DNA of 64,000 nucleotides from an uncultured Verrucomicrobiae bacterium (lineage in GTDB: Bacteria > Verrucomicrobiota > Verrucomicrobiia > Limisphaerales > UBA1100), in assembly GCA_937775205.1 (NCBI GenBank), contig CALKBX010000003.1:91830-155829 (forward strand), in the 5' to 3' direction. A program made the translations under genes and the position numbers. The notes under the pieces were generated by a model, which was given only the letters and a program-made list of their open reading frames with translations, ran no database searches and was not told the origin of the DNA. This document shows, one piece after another, positions 40,683-50,458 of this stretch (the stretch's first letter is position 1; every line of letters begins with the position of its first letter).

Positions 40683-41989
40683 AAACCTTCTTATTTCTAA
40701 TTCTTACTAGCGTGTCGTTGATTGCCGCTAAGGTGCCGCCGGAGATTGTATTGCAGCCAAATATTGTATTGATCATGGCTGATGACGTCGGCTGCGAGCC
40801 GATTGGCGCCTATGGTGGCGAGCGTTGGAAGACGCCGCACATCGATGCGCTGGCCAAGGGTGGTATGCGGTTTGACTATTGCTTCAGCATGCCGGTATGT
40901 CATCCCACGCGCGTTTGCCTGATGACCGGCAAGTATCCCTTCCGGTTGAAGTCCGGTTGGGGTTCGTTCCCTAAAGCGGAGGAAAAGAACACGTTGGCCC
41001 AGGTGCTTAAAAAGGCGGGCTACACCACGGCCATTGCAGGCAAGTGGCAGTTGTGTTTGATGAAGGAAGACACCGAGCAGCCCGTCCGGATGGGTTTTGA
41101 TGAATGGAGCGTATTTGGCTGGCACGAAGGCGCGCGGTTTCACGAACCCATGATCTATGAGGATGGTCGATTGCGCACCGATACCAAGGGCAAGTACGGG
41201 CCCAACTTGTATGTCGATTTTCTTGGACGATTCATGGAGGAGAGCAGTGCGGCTAAAAAACCCTTCTTTGCCTACTATTCCATGGCCTTGGCTCATGATG
41301 TGACCGATGACATCCCGAAACAAGTCCCTTACGTGCCGGGCAAGAATCGTTGGATGAATTATGGTGAGATGGTTGAGAGCATGGATGATATGGTCGGCAA
41401 ACTTGTAGCCAAGATCGATCGACTTGGCCTACGCAAAAAAACGATCATCCTTTTCACCGGCGACAACGGCACCGCCAGGCGATCCAAGCTGCGTCATATC
41501 GAGGGCCGCAAGTATGAGTATGAAGACGTCTATTCCATCCAGAACGGCAAGCGGGTCCCCGGCGGCAAGGGGACACCGCTGGATATCGGCACCAATGTGC
41601 CACTCATTGCCAATTGGCCCGGTTATATCAAGGCCGACAGTTATGATGGTGGACTTGTGGATTTCAGTGACTGGCTGCCGACCTTGGCAGAGCTTGGCGT
41701 AGCGAAAGTCGGCCACAAGATCGACGGGATTAGTTTCGCCCCCAGATTGTTTGGACTCCCTCACAACTCTCGCAAAACCCGTTCCTTTGCCTTTTCCGAA
41801 AGCAGGGGTGGTAAGGCGTGGGTGCGAACCCAACGTTACAAGCTCTATAATAATGGCAACTTTTATGATGTGCACAACGATGGCAGGGAAAAGAACCCGC
41901 TAAAGAAAGTGGCCGGGCAAGCGGTCAAGGAGCATGCCGCATTACAGGTCGCTTTAACTAAACTCAACTATCCCAATAAAAAGAAATGA
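40679..41989 (+). CDS. Sulfatase, exported
   Basis: 436 residues from GTG 40679, overlapping the preceding stop. A signal peptide is followed by PNIVLIMADDVGCEPIGAYG. The active site MPVCHPTRVCLMTGKYPFR is Cys-type. KWQLCLMKED replaces the common KWHLG, and ILFTGDNGTARRSK replaces SDNG, so it belongs to a less typical subgroup. It overlaps the next sulfatase by four bases, forming a three-gene operon. Confidence 0.88.
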   Translation: MKTFLFLILTSVSLIAAKVPPEIVLQPNIVLIMADDVGCEPIGAYGGERWKTPHIDALAKGGMRFDYCFSMPVCHPTRVCLMTGKYPFRLKSGWGSFPKAEEKNTLAQVLKKAGYTTAIAGKWQLCLMKEDTEQPVRMGFDEWSVFGWHEGARFHEPMIYEDGRLRTDTKGKYGPNLYVDFLGRFMEESSAAKKPFFAYYSMALAHDVTDDIPKQVPYVPGKNRWMNYGEMVESMDDMVGKLVAKIDRLGLRKKTIILFTGDNGTARRSKLRHIEGRKYEYEDVYSIQNGKRVPGGKGTPLDIGTNVPLIANWPGYIKADSYDGGLVDFSDWLPTLAELGVAKVGHKIDGISFAPRLFGLPHNSRKTRSFAFSESRGGKAWVRTQRYKLYNNGNFYDVHNDGREKNPLKKVAGQAVKEHAALQVALTKLNYPNKKK

Positions 41990-43977
41990 AACGAATTCTG
42001 TTCCTCCTTGTGAGCCTTCTGGCCCTGCCGCTCTTTGCCGGTAAACCCAATATTATATTTATATTAACTGACGATTTGGGTTACGGCGACGTAGGAATTC
42101 TTTTTCAAAATCAGCGTGAAGGAATTCAAATTAAAACCCCTGAATTAGATCAAATGGCAATGGCCGGTACGATAATGAACCGGCATTACTGCCCCGCACC
42201 CATTTGTGCTCCTTCCCGGGCTTCTTTGATGACGGGGATGCATCAGGGCCATTCAAATGTGCGCAACATGCAATTTGACAAAGCCATAGAAGATAACTGG
42301 AATTTTGCCAACACTCTGCAGAAAGCAGGTTATCACACCATCCATTTGGGTAAGTATGGTTTACAGGGATGGGGTAACTCACCGGAAAAATGGGCCGCCT
42401 ACCCAACCAAGCGGGGGTTTGATTATTTTTATGGTTATGTAAGGCATGTTGATGGGCACCAGCATTATCCGGCTAATTTCTGGGAGCTTGGAGACAATAA
42501 ATCTCATCAACAAAAAAAGGAGGTGTGGGAAAATAATAACGAGGTCTCTGCAGGACTGGACAAGTGCTACACCACTGATTTATGGACCGCCAAAGCTAAA
42601 CAAATGATAATGGATGAAACTAAAAATCATCCCAAGCGCCCATTCTTTATGTATTTGGCCTACGATACCCCTCACGCCGCGCTGCAATTGCCTACGGTTG
42701 CCTATCCCGATGGGAAAGGGGTAAAGGGCGGACTCAAATGGTTAGGGCAAGCCGGCAAAATGATAAATACGGCAGAGGGAACCATCGATCATTATCGTGA
42801 TCCCAATTATACGGGTAAGGGCATGACGGATGTAGCCGAAAGGTTTGCCACTTCCATCACCCGCATTGATCATTGTGTCGGAGATATTTTGCAAACCCTG
42901 AAAGACCTTAATATCGACAAAAACACCATCGTCATATTCTCCTCGGACAATGGTCCGCATAGAGAAGCTTATCTCAAGGGGAAGAGGTGGAGCCCTTCGG
43001 TCTTTCAATCCGCCGGCAGATTCAAGGGATCCAAGGGATCATCCCATGAAGGTGGCCTGCGTGTACCTACCTTTGCGTGGGGGCCTTCAAGAATAAAGGC
43101 TGGCATAAAAACAAATGCGCCCTCTCAATTTCATGATTGGATGGCAACCTTTTGCGATTACGCTGGGGTTGATGCGCCCGCTAGAATTGATGGAGTATCC
43201 TTAGTCCCAACGCTGAGTCAGATCGGCAAGCAGAGAAAAGGTGTCGTCTATGTTGAGTTTAATAATCAACAGGGAATATACTTGGACGGATATAAAGGTT
43301 TGCGCATGAAAACCACGGATCACGAGGTCGACTTTAATATTTTCAATACTATTGATGATGAACCAGAATCAAAAAATCTCGATGGGACAACGGACGATTT
43401 CATTCGCTTACAAAAGAGGATGAAGGATGAAGTGCTAAGGATAAGAATGCCAAATAAGCATGCTAAAAAATCCTATGATGATGAATTTGTGCCCGGACTG
43501 AATATTAACGAAGGTGATTTGAAAAATGGTGTAGTCGTAAAGTCCTACCTTGGAGAATGGAGCTGGGTGCCTGAGTTTACTCAAATGACTGCCAAAGCAG
43601 AATCCCTGAAAAAAAATATCAATTTAGAACCGCTGCCCGCTAAAAAGAATGCAGGGTTATTGTTCTCCGGATACATTCAAATTCCGGAACCGGGAGACTG
43701 GACGTTTCACTGTAAGGCGACGGGGGGCGTGATATTGAAGATACACAACAAGTTGGTCGTAGATGGGGATTACAAATATGCTGGAACTGAAATCAGTACC
43801 ACAGTGAAATTAGATAAAGGCATTCACCCCTACCGCTTTTATTATAAGACGTCCACCAACAAGCCTGCCCTCAGCCTTCAATGGGAAGGGCCGAATGTTG
43901 CCAAGAGCTTAATCCCTGCTAATGTGTTTCTTCACCGGAAAGTGACCGGCCTTCAGGGGAGAGCTCGAGTAAAATAA
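41986..43977 (+). CDS. Sulfatase with C-terminal PA14-like domain
   Basis: 663 residues. Signal peptide MKRILFLLVSLLALPLFAG, then PNIIFILTDDLGYGDVGILF, active site APICAPSRASLMTGMHQGHS (Cys-x-Pro-x-Arg), HTIHLGKYGLQGW and VIFSSDNGPHREAY. From about residue 555 a PA14-like module follows (NAGLLFSGYIQIPEPGDWTF ... GIHPYRFYYKTSTNKPALSL), likely carbohydrate-binding. The gene is visibly more AT-rich than its two sulfatase neighbours, suggesting a separate origin. It overlaps the previous gene by four bases. No clear terminator follows. Confidence 0.9.
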   Translation: MKRILFLLVSLLALPLFAGKPNIIFILTDDLGYGDVGILFQNQREGIQIKTPELDQMAMAGTIMNRHYCPAPICAPSRASLMTGMHQGHSNVRNMQFDKAIEDNWNFANTLQKAGYHTIHLGKYGLQGWGNSPEKWAAYPTKRGFDYFYGYVRHVDGHQHYPANFWELGDNKSHQQKKEVWENNNEVSAGLDKCYTTDLWTAKAKQMIMDETKNHPKRPFFMYLAYDTPHAALQLPTVAYPDGKGVKGGLKWLGQAGKMINTAEGTIDHYRDPNYTGKGMTDVAERFATSITRIDHCVGDILQTLKDLNIDKNTIVIFSSDNGPHREAYLKGKRWSPSVFQSAGRFKGSKGSSHEGGLRVPTFAWGPSRIKAGIKTNAPSQFHDWMATFCDYAGVDAPARIDGVSLVPTLSQIGKQRKGVVYVEFNNQQGIYLDGYKGLRMKTTDHEVDFNIFNTIDDEPESKNLDGTTDDFIRLQKRMKDEVLRIRMPNKHAKKSYDDEFVPGLNINEGDLKNGVVVKSYLGEWSWVPEFTQMTAKAESLKKNINLEPLPAKKNAGLLFSGYIQIPEPGDWTFHCKATGGVILKIHNKLVVDGDYKYAGTEISTTVKLDKGIHPYRFYYKTSTNKPALSLQWEGPNVAKSLIPANVFLHRKVTGLQGRARVK

Positions 43978-44131
43978 CAATCTCACTCATAAAACGGCCA
44001 CAAAAAGTCGAGAACTTCCAGGATGCCCTGCTCATACCTTGCCGCCTCAAGCCCGAATTACTACTGCAATCACTGGGCGCGTTCTCACCACTTCAGGTTT
44101 GCCGCAGGTGGCGAGCGTGAGGTGCGTGTCG

Positions 44132-44715
44132 TTACTGCGTGGAAACCAACATCAAGTTCGATGGCGCAGTTGTGTGCTGTTTTGCGATGTCGGCAACTGT
44201 GTAATGATAGAGGTGCCCGTTTTTCAACAGCGCTTCGGCTATGGCTTTTAGTGCTTTATGGTTGTCGGAGAGGAGTTGGCGAGCAGCTTCTTCACCTTCG
44301 ATGATCCAAGCACAAAAGTGTTCCTTAGCAAATGCAGACAATCGCGTATTGATGTCCCGACTATGTGAATGTTTGACTGGGCCGCAACCCTTTTCTCCGT
44401 CGTCAAACCCAAAACTCAACACACCAGCACGTCAGTATTGGGAGGCCTTATCGACGTCACTGGGTGCGCCGCTGTTTTTGACATCGTCGGGATGGGCTTT
44501 TCCTTGGGGAGACTGCAGTTCTGCCAAGCGTCCGACATGGGCTATCTGGATGCAGTATTTGAGTTCATTCTTTGTGCGACAATGGCGGGTTTCATCGGGT
44601 ATTATTGATAGATATCCCAAGCTGTCTTCACGAGGTTCAATGGTCAGATAATCAATGAGCCGATCCGGGAAGAGGAGGCAATGCGCCAGCGCTTCCAGAA
44701 GCCTCGGGTCAGTTT
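44132..44715 (-). pseudogene. Degraded FtsH/M41-like peptidase fragment
   Basis: Two minus-strand frames, broken around 44425, resemble the M41 peptidase part of FtsH. The first has ALAHCLLFPDRLIDYLTIEP, then DSLGYLSIIPDETRHCRTKN, then GAPSDVDKASQY (compare GASNDIEKAT). The second has GPVKHSHSRDINTRLSAF, then GEEAARQLLSDNHKALKAIA and EALLKNG. The zinc motif HExxH is ruined (LEALAH). No AAA module is present. This is a decayed piece, not a working gene. Confidence 0.5.
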
Positions 44716-44719
44716 TTAA

Positions 44720-44947
44720 GTTCTCATCCTCCGCGCCCAATATGGCAGCCCCGAAGTCGACCACGCCACACCGAAAATCCTTAGCGCCACCGTCGCCAAA
44801 GACAACCGAAGCGTCCGCCTAAAAATCGAAGGCCTCGTAAAAGGTCACGTGCATCACTTGATCTCCAACGGCGTCCGCTCCAAAGTCGGACTCCCGCTCC
44901 TGCACCCCAACGCCTACTACACGCTCAACGAAATCCCGGCCAAGTAA
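44720..44947 (+). pseudogene. 3' fragment of a PVC-type cytochrome/dehydrogenase-like gene
   Basis: Plus-strand codons [20 protein letters not shown], then [20 protein letters not shown] and [16 protein letters not shown] match the usual C-terminal end of haem-binding/dehydrogenase proteins of this phylum. A stop codon lies just upstream in frame, and there is no start, so only the tail of a gene survives. It abuts the FtsH-like fragment on the other strand. Confidence 0.5.
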
Positions 44948-44965
44948 TCCGGAAATGGATTCACA

Positions 44966-44997
44966 AGCCCGTGCCAGCAACGGCGCGGGCTTTTATT
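44966..44997. terminator. Rho-independent terminator
   Basis: AGCCCGTGCC (44966-44975) pairs with GGCGCGGGCT (44982-44991) with one G-U pair and a 6-base loop, followed by TTTT. It ends the remnant tail on the plus strand and overlaps the stop region of the minus-strand esterase gene. Confidence 0.75.
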
Positions 44998-46642
44998 TGG
45001 AGTTGAGATATCCCTTCGCGATCACTTCGCCGAGTTGCACGATGCCTTCAGTGGTGATGACAAGTTTCTTTTCCTGCGGGGGCAGGTTAAAGGCTTTGAG
45101 GTGAATGAAGCCGGGATCAGCTGTCGCGGCCTTGGCCATGTCGGCGACCACATCGAGATTGTTTAAGCGTTCGACATCGGTGGGCGGTTGCTGGCTGACG
45201 TACCATTTGAGTTTTGGCTGCCCAAGATCCTTGCGGCTTTGGGTGATGATGGTCTGCACGCGTTTGGCGGCTTCCTTGCGGTAGGGGTGAAATGACATGT
45301 CGTTTTCGCCCAAGTGATAGAAAATGCCAGCTAGCTCCACCTCATGGCCTTTGGATTCCAGTTCTTTAACCGCTTCCTTGATGAAGCTGATAAATTTTGG
45401 ATACAGGTGGCGGCTCTTGGCCATACTGCCTTCAGGGGTCCAGTCGATGATTTGCGAGCCGCTGTGGGTAAACTTCGCAATGGCGATGTTGCCGGCTACC
45501 TTCCCTTGCAGAGTGTGAGCGAAGCTCAGTTCAGGCCCGAAGGTATCGTAGTAACCGGTGAGCCCCAGTGGTTCCCAGCCTTGGGAAACCTTGTATCCGC
45601 CGCCGAGATGATATTTGTAGGCGATCTTTGGGTTGTCTTTGAGTAAATCCCCTTTGCCCTTGAGTTCTTTTAGTTCCTGCACAAAGGCGCGTTCGCCCTC
45701 CATGTTGCGATGGCCGGCCAAGACAAACAGCTTCACCTTGCTGCCTTTTTTGTACGGCCATTTTTTTAAGGGGCGTGGTTGGTCGAGCTTCAATCCAATC
45801 GTTCGCAGATAGGCGGTGGCGTAGTTTTCACCGTGTTGCAACTGGCCAAGCGTGCCGTAATGATAATGAAGCCCCACTGGCCGTCCGATTTCCGCACCCA
45901 CATGCGAGGTGGGCACATATTCAGCGCGCGGATCGGCGTTGGTCACCTCGCGTTGGCCGAGGCTGATGGCATACATGCGTGGGCGAAGGTCCATGCCCCA
46001 GATGGTCTTGGTGCAGAGTTCGCCGATGTAGAATTTTAGCTCAGGCGTCTTGAGATCACCTCTCCATTTGGCTAGGAAGTTTTTCAGGTTCTTGCCGTAG
46101 TTGGGCATGTAGTCCTTGTTGAACATGTCATTCTCGCCCTGATGCCACATGAAACCCTCAAGGCGGTATTTGATTTTTTGTTTATCCAAATTCGCCAGAG
46201 CGGTGCGGATAGTCTCCAGTGCCAAGGGATACATCTTAAAACCAATGGGTTGATCAGGATTCCAGTCTCCACCCAAGTGCGTACCACCCGCAGCCACCTT
46301 GATAATGGCAATGGGCGCCTTGATGTGTCGGCTGATCTTGCGCGCGAAGCTCAGTTCCGGCCCTACCACATTATTGACGTGCTGCAATGACACCCAGCCA
46401 TCGGAGCGCATCTTGTTCTGGCGACCGATGCAGTAGGTAAAGAGGACGTTTTCTTGTGGGGCCTCCAGTCCGATGTAGGGCGGGAAGCGCTTGATGTCCT
46501 TTACCTTGGAATCTGATCCCACCATGTTGGACTGGCCGGCAAAGATGAAGACGCGCAGGGTTTTGTCGTCGTCATTACTTTGCGCCAACAGGGGTAGGGC
46601 GAGAGCCCACACACACCCACATATGGAGAGAGTCTTTCGCAT
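44993..46642 (-). CDS. Secreted double-domain carbohydrate esterase (SASA/DUF303-like)
   Basis: 549 residues from ATG 46642, which starts a signal peptide (MRKTLSICGCVWALALPLLA). Two SGNH-like domains lie in tandem. Domain 1 has the nucleophile block LRVFIFAGQSNMVGSDSKVK and the His block GFMWHQGENDMFN. Domain 2 starts KLFVLAGHRNMEGERAF, where the Ser of GQSNM is replaced (GHRNM), and has IFYHLGENDMSFHPY. Family knowledge: such enzymes remove acetyl groups from sialic acid, xylan or other glycans. Domain 2 is probably non-catalytic. It fits sulfatases and other polysaccharide genes around it. Confidence 0.82.
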   Translation of the reverse strand: MRKTLSICGCVWALALPLLAQSNDDDKTLRVFIFAGQSNMVGSDSKVKDIKRFPPYIGLEAPQENVLFTYCIGRQNKMRSDGWVSLQHVNNVVGPELSFARKISRHIKAPIAIIKVAAGGTHLGGDWNPDQPIGFKMYPLALETIRTALANLDKQKIKYRLEGFMWHQGENDMFNKDYMPNYGKNLKNFLAKWRGDLKTPELKFYIGELCTKTIWGMDLRPRMYAISLGQREVTNADPRAEYVPTSHVGAEIGRPVGLHYHYGTLGQLQHGENYATAYLRTIGLKLDQPRPLKKWPYKKGSKVKLFVLAGHRNMEGERAFVQELKELKGKGDLLKDNPKIAYKYHLGGGYKVSQGWEPLGLTGYYDTFGPELSFAHTLQGKVAGNIAIAKFTHSGSQIIDWTPEGSMAKSRHLYPKFISFIKEAVKELESKGHEVELAGIFYHLGENDMSFHPYRKEAAKRVQTIITQSRKDLGQPKLKWYVSQQPPTDVERLNNLDVVADMAKAATADPGFIHLKAFNLPPQEKKLVITTEGIVQLGEVIAKGYLNSK

Positions 46643-46691
46643 TAACTTCTTAGAAATCAAAATTCGATGCTAGTTATATGAGTAATATATC

Positions 46692-48999
46692 TTATTTCCG
46701 CCCAAACTCCGGATGGGCCACGATAGCGTGAATGGTGGCCCTAAGGGAGTGGTTCTGTTTTTGGGCAGCTTGAAAAACAGCGTCGATATACGGGCGATCG
46801 GCACGGGTAACGTCACGGCCATGGGCGTAGCTGATGAGTTTTCCAATGATGCCCTTGAGAATGGGTTCCTTGTCAGCCATGAGGGCTGCCTTGAGCGTGG
46901 GTAGATCACGCACCTCACGACCGTCGGGCAGTTTCATGGCGGACTCAATCGGCGCCTTCGTGGTTTTAAGGATTTGTAATAATTGTTGGCGTCCACCCCG
47001 TTCCACCAACTTGTTAACAATCTGTACGTGGCGATACTCGGGCCGCTTGCGGCCAACCGGGTCGTAGTATTCGAGGGCGAAACCCAGGGGATCGATCTTT
47101 GAATGGCAGCGAGCGCAGCTCTCGAGTTCCTGATGCTTGAGGATGGCCTCACGGATGGTCGTGGTTCCGCGGATATCCGGTTCGTTGATCAGTATGTCGG
47201 CGGGCGGCTCGATGCGTTCATTGTAGAGATTCTTGAGAATCCAGGAGCCCCTGTGGATGGGAGAAGTGGCAAAGTCGGTGGAGGTCAGCTTGAGGAAACC
47301 GGCTTGGGCCACGAGCCCACCGCGTTCGCTTTTCGTGGGCAGCTTCACCGGCACAAAGGCATCCCCCTCGACCTTGGGTAACTTATAGAAGCGGGCCAAG
47401 CGGTCGTTGGCCATGATGAAATCCGAATCGATGAAGTGTTCCATACTCAGGCCCTTTTCGAGCAGATGGCGAAACAACTCACGGCCTTCGCGCCCCATGG
47501 AATCGACCGTCATGCGGCGCACGTTCTTGAATACGCGTACGTCCGGACCGAAGTTGTCCACCTTGTCACGCTGCAACCATTGACGCGTAAAGTCGTCGAT
47601 GAAGCGGCCGGCCTTGGCGTCCTTGAGCATGCGCTCCACCTGAGCCGATGGGTCCTTGCCCAGTCCGCCAGACTTGGCAAAAGCCAAAAGTTTGGCGTCC
47701 GGCACGGAGTTCCAAAGGAAATAGGACAGCCGATGCGCCAGCTCCACACTGGTCAATTCAGGCGACTCGGCCTTGTAGACAAAATGCGGCGAGGTCAACA
47801 GCGCGATCAGCACGCTGCGGGCGGTGGCGGCAGCTGATGCCCCGGAAGCGCGTTGCTTTTCCGCGATTTCCACGAAAGCCGGACGGTCCTCCGCAGACAA
47901 GGGGCGTTGGGTGAGCAACAAGGCGAGGTGATCGACCAGCTCGCCGGGCTTCATGTCCGGTTTCGGAAGAATGGCCTGCATCGCGGAGGTGGGCCATTCC
48001 TCGATCAACGGGCCCGTGACCTTGACGCTGGTGAAGCGAATCTTGGATCCCTTGTATTTTCGCGGATTTCCATTTCCAGGTATGCGGGCACTGTCAAAGG
48101 TGAAGGCCAATTGATCACCTACCTTGAGTGTGAGTTCCGTTGTAAAACTTTTTGAGCGATGTGGCATGGGAATACGGTGGACACTACGGATGCTTGTCGG
48201 ATAACGACCATCACCAAGATTAATGCCAATGATTTCAGCTTCGTTGGAATCCACCGATTCGACTTGGACATCCAATCGATACCTGCCAAATGTGGGAATC
48301 TTGAAACGATCATAGACATCAGGCTTTGTAGAAAAATGGATGTTGCTGCGGTACGGACGAAAGCCCGTTAGAATAAAGCCGTCACCATCGCGGTAATCAC
48401 CTCCACCGCCGACGGCAAAATTTTCGCTGCCGTGGAAGTGGCTGGCGTTGAAATCCCAATTTCGCGTCTCAGGCTTCGTATCGGGAAACAACCGCTCGGC
48501 TACGAAGCGGGCGGTCTTGAGGTAGGCCATCACCTGATGCGGCGACATCAGATGCGCCTCGCCGAACTTGTCAAACCCGTGTTCCACATGATCGGGTGGC
48601 AGCAAGCCGGTAAGGTCGAATTCCACACCAAAGAGATCACGCAGGGTGTTGGTGTACTCGGCGCGCGTGAGCCGCTTGAGGGGATTGACCGGGCGTTGGG
48701 TGAGGATGTGTTTCTGGAGCAACTGCAAGGCCTTCGCCCTCGCCTCAGCCTTGGGTTGAGGTGCCTTCTCCGGCGGCATGTCGCCTGACTCCAGCATGGA
48801 GGCGACCGACTCCAACAATTCGTCATCAGCAAACAATACGTCCGCCGGGCGATCCAGCCGTACCTTGCCCTTTTGCTTCTCGGGGCCGTGGCATTTCACG
48901 CAGTTTTGCGCAAAGAACTTTTCCAGTTGCTGGCTCCCCGATGAACGATCCCCGTGCAGGGCGCAGACCGAGCAGCACTGTTGTCCAACGCCGCCACAT
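46692..48999 (-). CDS. DUF1592-type haem-binding protein, frameshift in signal peptide region
   Basis: The long frame runs from about 48955 to 46692. It includes NCVKCHGPEKQKGKVRLDRP (CxxCH), LKRLTRAEYTNTLRDLFGVE (DUF1587), ELAHRLSYFLWNSVPDAKLL (DUF1592), RGGLVAQAGFLKLTSTDFAT (DUF1588) and SCARCHSKIDPLGFALEYYD (second haem site). A GTG inside the first haem motif (48899) would be an absurd start. A better start, ATG 48999, overlaps the DUF1552 stop and gives MWRRWTTVLLGL, a signal-peptide head, but in another frame; one indel near 48955 would join them. No PA14 insert is present, unlike the plus-strand relative at 32106. Confidence 0.85.
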
Positions 49000-50252
49000 C
49001 ACGCCAACAGGTCGAAGGCGCCGGCGCTTTCGCCGAAGCGATCGCGTTGGGCGCCGAATTGCTGCAACAGGCCGAGATAGAGGTTGCTCATCGGCACGTC
49101 CTTGCGCCGCCAGTGACCGGAGGTTTTCATGCGACCATCAAACACCAGCGCGGGAAGATCATCAAAGTTGTGGGCGTTGGCGCTGCCCATGGAGGCGGTC
49201 AGCAGCGTGGTCGTCTGATCGAATAGCGACTCGTTGCCCACCTTGCGTTTTTTCATCGTGGTGAGCGCACCGCTGATGCGTTTGAGGATCGCGTGCTCCA
49301 GCATCAGTAACTTCTTGATCTTCTCGGGCTTCTGACCGTGGTGGGAAAAGTCGTGGTAGTTGCCACTGATGTCCGGCCCCTTGAAGCCTTCCCAGAAGGG
49401 AATCTGTATTGTGACCGCCCGGGTGGAATCAGTCTCCAATGCCAGCACGGCCAGGTCCAAAAGGGTGCCCACGTAATCGTCCACCGACTTGCGGTCGAAG
49501 TCCTCGAGTTCGTAATCCACTGACGGCTTGGAGCGCTCGGCCCAGTAGGCACGACGTTTTACGGTTTGCTCCACCTCACGCACGGAGGTGAGGTATTCAT
49601 CTATCTTTGCGCGGTCAGTGGCGTTGAGCCGTTTTTCCATGGACTTGGCTTGTCGAAACACGGCGTCAAGAATACTGCGATCCTCGGCGAGAATCTGCTG
49701 CTGGGTCTGCTCGTTTTCATTGACCTGGAAGAGCAGGTTAAAAATCTTGCGAGGTGAATCGATCTGGTGCACGGGCAGCCCATGCTTGTCCCACGCGATC
49801 TGGGAAAAATCTAGGTTCTCACCCGCTTGGAACACCAGCGAACGAAATCGCGTCTCATTTCCCAGCATCCCGGCCACCGCCTGGTCGATGGAGATGCGGT
49901 TCTTGCGACGTAGCTTGTTAAAGTAACCGGAGAGAATTCCGACACACGGCGTGTGCCCGAAACCGTTTTGCACGGCGGGATTTCGCAATCCACTGTATAC
50001 CTTCAGGTGTTCAAAGTGGTCGGAGAACTCGGCGAGTAACGCCGCCGGCTTCTCGAATGCGCCGTCAGTCTTCGGGATCAGTTCGGGCTGATAAAAGCTG
50101 AGGTGATTAACAATCGTGAGCAACCGCCGCGGTGACTCCGCCTCGGCCACCTGACCGAGGCTCTCTAGCCTCGGCAGCAGCAAGGCAACCCCCGCTCCTT
50201 TCAGGAACGTACGGCGCTGCATCGCGTTGTTGGTTTGTGAAACCATCGGCAA
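48999..50252 (-). CDS. DUF1552 family protein
   Basis: 417 residues. The export signal contains MQRRTFLKGAGVALLLPRLE (Tat-like). The remainder follows DUF1552: LLTIVNHLSFYQPELIPKTD, then GFGHTPCVGILSGYFNKLRR, then NYHDFSHHGQKPEKIKKLLM, then DQTTTLLTASMGSANAHNFD. It is well diverged from the DUF1552 protein at 30691. The gene precedes its DUF1592 partner and ends by overlapping that gene's likely ATG (TGATG). Function of the pair is not established. Confidence 0.87.
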   Translation of the reverse strand: MPMVSQTNNAMQRRTFLKGAGVALLLPRLESLGQVAEAESPRRLLTIVNHLSFYQPELIPKTDGAFEKPAALLAEFSDHFEHLKVYSGLRNPAVQNGFGHTPCVGILSGYFNKLRRKNRISIDQAVAGMLGNETRFRSLVFQAGENLDFSQIAWDKHGLPVHQIDSPRKIFNLLFQVNENEQTQQQILAEDRSILDAVFRQAKSMEKRLNATDRAKIDEYLTSVREVEQTVKRRAYWAERSKPSVDYELEDFDRKSVDDYVGTLLDLAVLALETDSTRAVTIQIPFWEGFKGPDISGNYHDFSHHGQKPEKIKKLLMLEHAILKRISGALTTMKKRKVGNESLFDQTTTLLTASMGSANAHNFDDLPALVFDGRMKTSGHWRRKDVPMSNLYLGLLQQFGAQRDRFGESAGAFDLLA

Positions 50253-50296
50253 AGAATCACAGCAGGCGGACGCTCGGAAGTAAAGCCAAAGCCGCC

Positions 50297-50458
50297 TCAG
50301 TTTTTCTTTTCCTTCAACGTCAGCAGGTAAGCCATCACGTCGGCAATCTCCTGGTCGTTGAGGATGATGTTCATGGGCAACATGGGGCTGGCTCCTAATT
50401 TATCAAAACCCTCGGCCAGCTCGGCGGCGGGGTTGGTCAGGGCGCGGTAGAGATAATC
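50297..50458 (-). pseudogene. Cytochrome c 3' fragment, second copy
   Basis: 54 codons on the minus strand, DYLYRALTNPAAELAEGFDK then LGASPMLPMNIILNDQEIAD and MAYLLTLKEKKN-stop. They match the last 53 residues of the cytochrome c gene at 51805 (DYIKRSLVNPTAELAEGFDK and on) with clear divergence. The fragment has no 5' part and is joined out of frame to the 3' end of the NlpC-like gene. Confidence 0.8.

Noticed and set aside
44023..44651. Plus-strand ORFs after the third sulfatase
   Set aside because: They lack start signals and overlap the minus-strand M41-like remnant, which has recognisable family blocks.
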